Source: an uncultured Bacillota bacterium
Lineage (GTDB): Bacteria > Bacillota > Clostridia > Oscillospirales > Oscillospiraceae
Length of the DNA: 52,544 bases
Assembly: GCA_947172355.1 (NCBI GenBank)
Contig: CAMWBA010000004.1
Span: 1 to 52,544 of the forward strand
Direction: 5' to 3'
Each line of letters starts with the position of its first letter. Position 1 is the first letter of the stretch. Below the pieces are notes generated by a model. That model was not told the origin of the DNA and ran no database searches. It was given only the letters and a program-made list of their open reading frames with translations. Made by a program: the position numbers and the translations under genes. Shown here piece by piece: positions 51,528 to 52,544 of this stretch.

Positions 51528-52544
51528 CTAATCCTCTCCACAGGGCCGGTCCAATAAGCCGGAGTACTGTGCCCGAAAATCTGTAAAGGTACCGCTGTCC
51601 AAACTCTCTCGAATGCGGGACATCAGTTCATTATAGAAATGAAGATTGTGGAGCACTGCCAGCCGCATGGCCAGCATCTCCCCTGCGATAACCAGGTGGC
51701 GCAGATAGGCCCGAGAGAAGGAACGGCAGGCAGGACAGTCACATGTCAAGTCAATGGGTCTCTTGTCCAATTTGTACTTTTCGTTCTTGATGTTGATGGT
51801 TCCTCTCCAGGTGTACAGCTTGCCGTGGCGGGCATTTCGGGCGGGCATAACGCAGTCGAAAAAGTCAATTCCCCGGGCCACGCCTTCGATCAGGTTTGTG
51901 GGTGTACCCACCCCCATCAGATACCGGGGTTTGTCCTTGGGCATGTGGGGCTCCACTGCGTCGATGATGTCATACATCACTTGGGTGGGTTCTCCAACTG
52001 CCAAGCCGCCGATGGCATAGCCGTCGCAGTTGAGCTTAGCAATCTCATCCATGTGCCAGACACGAAGATCTGTGTAAGTTCCCCCCTGATTGATCCCGAA
52101 CAGTTGTTGCTGGGGGTTGAGTGTATCTGACAAGGAGTTCAGCTTGTCATGCTCTGCAATGCAACGTTCCAGCCAGCGGACCGTCCGCTCACAGGAGGCC
52201 TTTACATACTCGTAGGGGGACGGGTTCTCCACACACTCGTCAAAGGCCATAGCAATGTCGCTGCCCAGGTTGGACTGGATGCACATGGATTCCTCCGGCC
52301 CCATAAAGATGCGCCGCCCGTCGATGTGGGAGGCAAAGGTGACTCCCTCCTCCTTAATCTTCCGCAGCCCGGACAGGGAGAACACCTGGAATCCCCCGCT
52401 GTCGGTGAGCATGGGGCCGTCCCAGTCCATGAATTTGTGGAGCCCGCCCATCTGGCGGACCACTTCGTCCCCGGGACGAAGATGCAGATGGTAGGTGTTG
52501 GACAGCTCCACCTGACAGCCGATCTCCTTCAAATCGTGGGCGGA
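51528..52544 (-). CDS. tgt: Queuine tRNA-ribosyltransferase (5' end outside window)
   Basis: Exchanges guanine 34 for queuine or preQ1 in tRNAs with GUN anticodons. The visible 339 residues begin at KEIGCQVELSNTYHLHLRPG, include MLTDSGGFQVFSLS (Asp nucleophile region), FDECVENPSPYEY, FGINQGGTYTDLR, GVGTPTNLIEGVARGIDFFDCVMPARNARHG and the zinc ligands CDCPACRSFSRAYLRHLV. Some 40 N-terminal residues lie beyond position 52544. Confidence 0.93.
   Translation of the reverse strand, partial: SAHDLKEIGCQVELSNTYHLHLRPGDEVVRQMGGLHKFMDWDGPMLTDSGGFQVFSLSGLRKIKEEGVTFASHIDGRRIFMGPEESMCIQSNLGSDIAMAFDECVENPSPYEYVKASCERTVRWLERCIAEHDKLNSLSDTLNPQQQLFGINQGGTYTDLRVWHMDEIAKLNCDGYAIGGLAVGEPTQVMYDIIDAVEPHMPKDKPRYLMGVGTPTNLIEGVARGIDFFDCVMPARNARHGKLYTWRGTINIKNEKYKLDKRPIDLTCDCPACRSFSRAYLRHLVIAGEMLAMRLAVLHNLHFYNELMSRIRESLDSGTFTDFRAQYSGLLDRPCGED

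Overview
The window looks like a chromosomal segment of a spore-forming, low-to-mid GC Clostridia, most likely of the Oscillospiraceae (Flavonifractor / Intestinimonas / Lawsonibacter-like). The evidence is gene content: spoIIM-xerD, yunB, the SCIFF peptide and its radical SAM maturase next to tgt-yajC, a nusB-xseA-xseB-ispA-dxs-tlyA-nadK-argR-recN cluster, and many strong AGGAGG ribosome binding sites with TTG/GTG starts. Taxonomy is inferred from these, not from rRNA.

Layout. 0-5.8 kb: envelope and housekeeping genes (TPM-domain protein, OB-fold protein, SLH surface protein, DUF3810 protein, TmcAL). 5.9-11.6 kb: acetate kinase, a small accessory patch (unknown propeller-like protein and partner, a broken TIGR04076 gene, DUF951, a radical SAM protein) and an exported SleB-type cell-wall hydrolase. 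11.7-21.9 kb: the long nusB-to-recN operon of DNA repair, isoprenoid and NADP synthesis, then a flavin/PNPOx-type protein. 21.9-28 kb: an NSS-family sodium symporter, a RibD-C/DHFR-like protein, a tyrosine-specific T-box leader commanding a transporter, a DUF4240 protein and tyrS, then SdpI-like and PEBP proteins. 28-37 kb: the main accessory region. 37-47.5 kb: DUF362 ferredoxin-like protein, DMT transporter, ligA, VanZ, yunB, a PLP lyase, murD, a coiled-coil protein, xerD and spoIIM. 47.8-52.5 kb: SCIFF maturase, two putative immunity-type genes, SCIFF peptide, TIGR04086 protein, yajC and a truncated tgt.

The exciting part is 28.98-36.91 kb, which I read as an integrated filamentous (inovirus-like) phage of a Gram-positive host. 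Its minus-strand operon runs: OB-fold gV-like protein, a tRNA-Gln gene, a large secreted and C-terminally anchored adsorption-type protein, a chain of 49-70 residue single- or double-TM proteins (several too short for routine ORF calling), a second exported anchored protein, a coat-like protein followed by a strong GC hairpin, another small TM protein, a Zot/pI-type ATPase, a hairpin that closely resembles the nic site of Rep_trans relaxases, and a Rep_trans replication initiator. A divergent ribbon-helix-helix repressor faces the operon over a promoter overlaid with 9-bp-spaced GTATAC hexamers. The left end is a perfect 11-6-11 palindromic Xer-type site lying over the ATG of a XerC-like recombinase gene; at the right end a second, internally deleted copy of the same element (rep 3' end fused to the right end) sits between two more copies of the att-like sequence. 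So the locus is a tandem array of one full and one collapsed element.

No rRNA, CRISPR array, or insertion sequence was recognised. All calls are by eye from the translated sequence; no homology search was run.
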